DNA of 8,051 bases from Longimicrobiales bacterium (lineage in GTDB: Bacteria; Gemmatimonadota; Gemmatimonadetes; Longimicrobiales; Gaopeijiaceae), in NCBI GenBank assembly GCA_028280205.1, contig JANQME010000408.1, positions 1 to 8,051 of the forward strand. The letters are read 5' to 3'. The position numbers and the translations under genes are program-made. This document shows, piece by piece, positions 6,031 to 8,051 of this stretch. The notes under the pieces are model-generated. The model did no database searches. It was given only the letters and a program-made list of their open reading frames with translations, and was not told where the DNA came from. Position 1 is the stretch's first letter. Every line of letters begins with the position of its first letter.

Positions 6031-7878
6031 ATGCCCCCCCAACACGACGGTGTCGGCCTCGCACGAGCCTTTTCGCGCGAGGCCGACTATACCCGGCCGC
6101 CCCTGGACGTGCCGCCGGAGGCGCGGGAACGTCTCGAAGGCCTGCTCGCCGAGGACTACGGAGCCGGAGCGGTGCCGGAGCTCACCGACGAGGTGCTGCG
6201 GATCCTCCGGGTCCACCACGCGCACCGCAGGCCCGAAGCACCCGGCGGGCCCGCGGCCCCCGGGGCGAGCGAGCGCTTCAACGAAAAGGACGTGATCCTC
6301 ATCACGTATGCGGATCTGATCGTCGCCGACGACGAGGTCCCCCTCCAGACCCTCCGGCGCGTCGCCGAGGAGTACTTCGACGGCCTCGTGACGACCATCC
6401 ACCTCCTGCCCTTCTTCCCCTGGTCGTCGGATCGAGGGTTCTCGGTCATGTCGTACTGGCACGTGGATCGGAGCCTCGGGTCGTGGAGCGACATCGCGGC
6501 GCTCAACGACTCGTTCCGCCTCATGTTCGACGGCGTCTTCAACCACGCGTCGAAGGAGAGCCGCTGGTTCCACGACTTCCGCGCGGCCGAACCGAACCGC
6601 GCGGACTTCTTTCTCTCCTTCACGAGCCCTAACGCCATCGGGCCGGAGGATATGGGTCGGATCCTGCGGCCCCGCACCTCACCCCTCCTCACCCGGACCG
6701 AGACGGTCGACGGGCCCCGGTGGGTGTGGACGACCTTCTCCGAGGACCAGGCGGACCTGAACTACCGCAATCCGGCGGTCCTCCTCGAGATCCTCGACCT
6801 CCTCCTCTACTACGTACGCCGGGGAGCGGACCTCATCCGGCTCGACGCGGTGACGTACCTGTGGAAGGAGCTCGGCACGTCGTGCGCGCACCTTCCCCAG
6901 ACCCACGCGCTCATCCGGCTCCTGCGCACCGTCCTGGACGTGGTCGAGCCGCACGTCGCGCTGATCACCGAGACCAACGTCCCGCACCCGGACAACACGT
7001 CGTACTTCGGATCGGGGGACGACGAGGCGCAGATGGTCTACAACTTCGCGCTCCCGCCGCTGGTCCTGCACACCTTCCTCTCCGGCGACGCGACGACGCT
7101 CACGCGGTGGGCCCGCGACCTCGAGCCTCCCTCGCCGACCACGCACTTCCTCAACTTCCTGTCGTCGCACGACGGGATCGGACTCATGGGCGCCCGCGGA
7201 ATCCTCTCGGAGGAGGAGATCGAGGAGATGTGCCGTCGGGCGGTCGAGCACGGCGGCCTCGTATCGATGCGCAGCAACCGCCACGGCGGCGAGAGCCCGT
7301 ACGAGCTGAACGTCACCTGGTTCAGCGCCCTCAACCGAATCGGCAACGGCGAGGATCCCGAGCTGCAGGTCGACCGCTTCATGGCATCGCGCGCGGTCGC
7401 GCTCGTGCTGAAGGGCGTGCCCGGCGTCTACTTCCCGGCCCTCATCGGCTCGCGGAACGACCTGGACGCGGTCGCGCGCACCGCGTCCAAGCGGGACATC
7501 AACCGCACCGCCATCCACGAGCGAATCCTGCGGCGCCTCCTGGCGCGCAGGTCGAGCGCGACGCGTCGCGTCTCCGACCGCTTCCTCGCGCTGCTGGACG
7601 TACGCAGAGCCGAGCCGGCCTTCCACCCATGCAGCGCCCAGGAGACGCTGGACGCGGGCCCCGAGGTCTTCGCCGTCCTGCGCAGGCCGGACGCGGGACC
7701 GCCCGTCCTCTGCCTCATCAGCGTCGTGGACCGGCCCGTCGAAGTCCACGTCGACGCCGGAGAGACCTTCGGCCCGAGGGCGCTCGATCTCGTCTCCCGA
7801 CGCTCGTTCGACGTTCCGGACGGGATGGCGTCGCTGAGGCTCGAGCCGTACGAGGTGCTCTGGCTCCGCTCGGAGTAG
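6031..7878 (+). CDS. GH13 alpha-glucosyl phosphorylase (sucrose / glucosylglycerate phosphorylase group)
   Basis: This 615-residue cytoplasmic protein has no signal peptide. The GH13 barrel motifs are all present: DGVFNH (167-172), the nucleophile D272 in LIRLDAVTYLWKE, the acid/base E314 in LITETNVPH, and the transition-state Asp D381 in LSSHDGIG. The stretch GTSCAHLPQTHALI (282-295) and the LITYADLI strand at 90-97 resemble bacterial glucosylglycerate phosphorylases (the E. coli YcjM group) more than classical sucrose phosphorylases, from memory of these families. Such enzymes act by retaining double displacement with phosphate to release alpha-glucose 1-phosphate, with glycerate, fructose or another small acceptor as leaving group. 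A helical N-terminal extension of about 80 residues with a Pro/Gly/Ala stretch (67-79) makes it longer than sucrose phosphorylases of about 500 residues. A beta-type C-terminal domain (about 535-615) closes it. It is divergent from the amidohydrolase operon and convergent with a HAD gene. The exact acceptor is uncertain. Confidence 0.9.
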   Translation: MPPQHDGVGLARAFSREADYTRPPLDVPPEARERLEGLLAEDYGAGAVPELTDEVLRILRVHHAHRRPEAPGGPAAPGASERFNEKDVILITYADLIVADDEVPLQTLRRVAEEYFDGLVTTIHLLPFFPWSSDRGFSVMSYWHVDRSLGSWSDIAALNDSFRLMFDGVFNHASKESRWFHDFRAAEPNRADFFLSFTSPNAIGPEDMGRILRPRTSPLLTRTETVDGPRWVWTTFSEDQADLNYRNPAVLLEILDLLLYYVRRGADLIRLDAVTYLWKELGTSCAHLPQTHALIRLLRTVLDVVEPHVALITETNVPHPDNTSYFGSGDDEAQMVYNFALPPLVLHTFLSGDATTLTRWARDLEPPSPTTHFLNFLSSHDGIGLMGARGILSEEEIEEMCRRAVEHGGLVSMRSNRHGGESPYELNVTWFSALNRIGNGEDPELQVDRFMASRAVALVLKGVPGVYFPALIGSRNDLDAVARTASKRDINRTAIHERILRRLLARRSSATRRVSDRFLALLDVRRAEPAFHPCSAQETLDAGPEVFAVLRRPDAGPPVLCLISVVDRPVEVHVDAGETFGPRALDLVSRRSFDVPDGMASLRLEPYEVLWLRSE

Positions 7879-7889
7879 ACGAGCGTAGG

Positions 7890-8051
7890 TCAGCCGACGC
7901 CCGCCTTCTCGGCCAACGTCGCGAGATCGGGAACCTCCAGATCGGGAATCGCATCGGCCGGGGGCGTCGCCCCGCCTCCCGGTCGGTCACCCCGGCGGTT
8001 CACCCAGGCACAGGTGAAGCCCAGCGCCTTCGCGGGCGCGATGTCGTGGAA
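7890..8051 (-). CDS. HAD-superfamily hydrolase, haloacid dehalogenase-like (C-terminal 53 residues only)
   Basis: Only the end of the gene is in the window, read from the right edge to TGA at 7890-7892. It begins FHDIAPAKALGFTCAWVNRR and continues through GGATPPADA to PDLEVPDLATLAEKAGVG. The pattern D-I-x-x-A-K-A-x-G-F-x-x-x-W-V-N-R is the region after the last HAD motif of haloacid dehalogenase / phosphoglycolate phosphatase-like proteins: the Asp belongs to the magnesium-binding motif IV, and the A-K-A helix and W-V-N-R strand complete the Rossmann core. PDLEVPDLATLAE is the usual closing segment. Whether it is a phosphatase or a dehalogenase cannot be told from this end. Its stop is 11 bases from that of the phosphorylase (tail-to-tail), so any terminator must lie inside the coding ends. 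Confidence 0.8.
   Translation of the reverse strand, partial: FHDIAPAKALGFTCAWVNRRGDRPGGGATPPADAIPDLEVPDLATLAEKAGVG

Noticed and set aside
5840..6064. Upstream extension of the two-domain amidohydrolase by 75 residues
   Set aside because: It would cross the divergent control region and overlap the phosphorylase start, and it lacks similarity to any exported-protein N-terminus. The signal peptide begins at 5839.
2804..6295. A plus-strand open frame of 1163 codons running antisense through the whole two-domain amidohydrolase
   Set aside because: It is a shadow produced by GC-rich codon use. The translation is Arg/Ala/His-rich without domains, whereas the opposite strand encodes recognisable amidohydrolase motifs, a signal peptide and a ribosome binding site.
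6679..7749. Minus-strand frame of 356 codons opposite the phosphorylase
   Set aside because: The plus strand carries all GH13 catalytic motifs; the opposite frame is a compositional shadow.

Overview
The window is very GC-rich bacterial chromosome and carries five protein-coding genes, two of them cut by the window edges. I see no rRNA, tRNA, CRISPR array, insertion sequence or integrase. The GC content, the export signals on large amidohydrolases, the tandem-amidohydrolase arrangement and the style of the HAD and glycosidase proteins suggest a member of the Gemmatimonadota or a related soil or marine phylum. That placement is an inference from style, not a database match.

Left part (1-1403, minus strand): the front 467 residues of an unusual single-pass membrane protein. 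It has a GYF_2-like N-terminal domain of about 57 residues, then a long acidic, Pro/Gly-rich cytoplasmic linker with a recurring hydrophobic-D-F-(G) motif, an Arg/Lys stop-transfer patch, one transmembrane helix and the start of an extracytoplasmic region that leaves the window. Its reading frame has no stop inside the window, so it is easily missed in favour of closed shadow ORFs.

Middle (1509-5839, minus strand): a two-gene operon of exported amidohydrolase-superfamily proteins. The upstream gene encodes a 1002-residue fusion of two amidohydrolase domains around a beta-rich linker. The downstream gene encodes a 441-residue single-domain relative. They overlap by ATGA, which suggests translational coupling. 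Of the three amidohydrolase domains only the C-terminal one of the fusion keeps the full set of metal ligands. The fusion's N-terminal domain is partly degraded and the 441-residue protein has lost all of them. This looks like one active enzyme with two pseudoenzyme-like partners.

Right part: a 191-base divergent intergenic region (5840-6030) contains two imperfect palindromes and an AT-rich spot with weak promoter-like hexamers on both strands. It separates the amidohydrolase operon from a plus-strand cytoplasmic GH13 alpha-glucosyl phosphorylase (6031-7878) of the sucrose/glucosylglycerate phosphorylase group, with all three catalytic carboxylates visible. Converging on it, 11 bases away, is the C-terminus of a HAD-superfamily hydrolase (7890-8051, minus strand).

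How the genes work together: the two amidohydrolases probably act together in the cell envelope on an unknown cyclic amide, peptide or similar substrate. The phosphorylase would recover glucose 1-phosphate from a small glucoside, possibly the compatible solute glucosylglycerate. Nothing in the sequence ties these two activities together beyond the shared intergenic control region.
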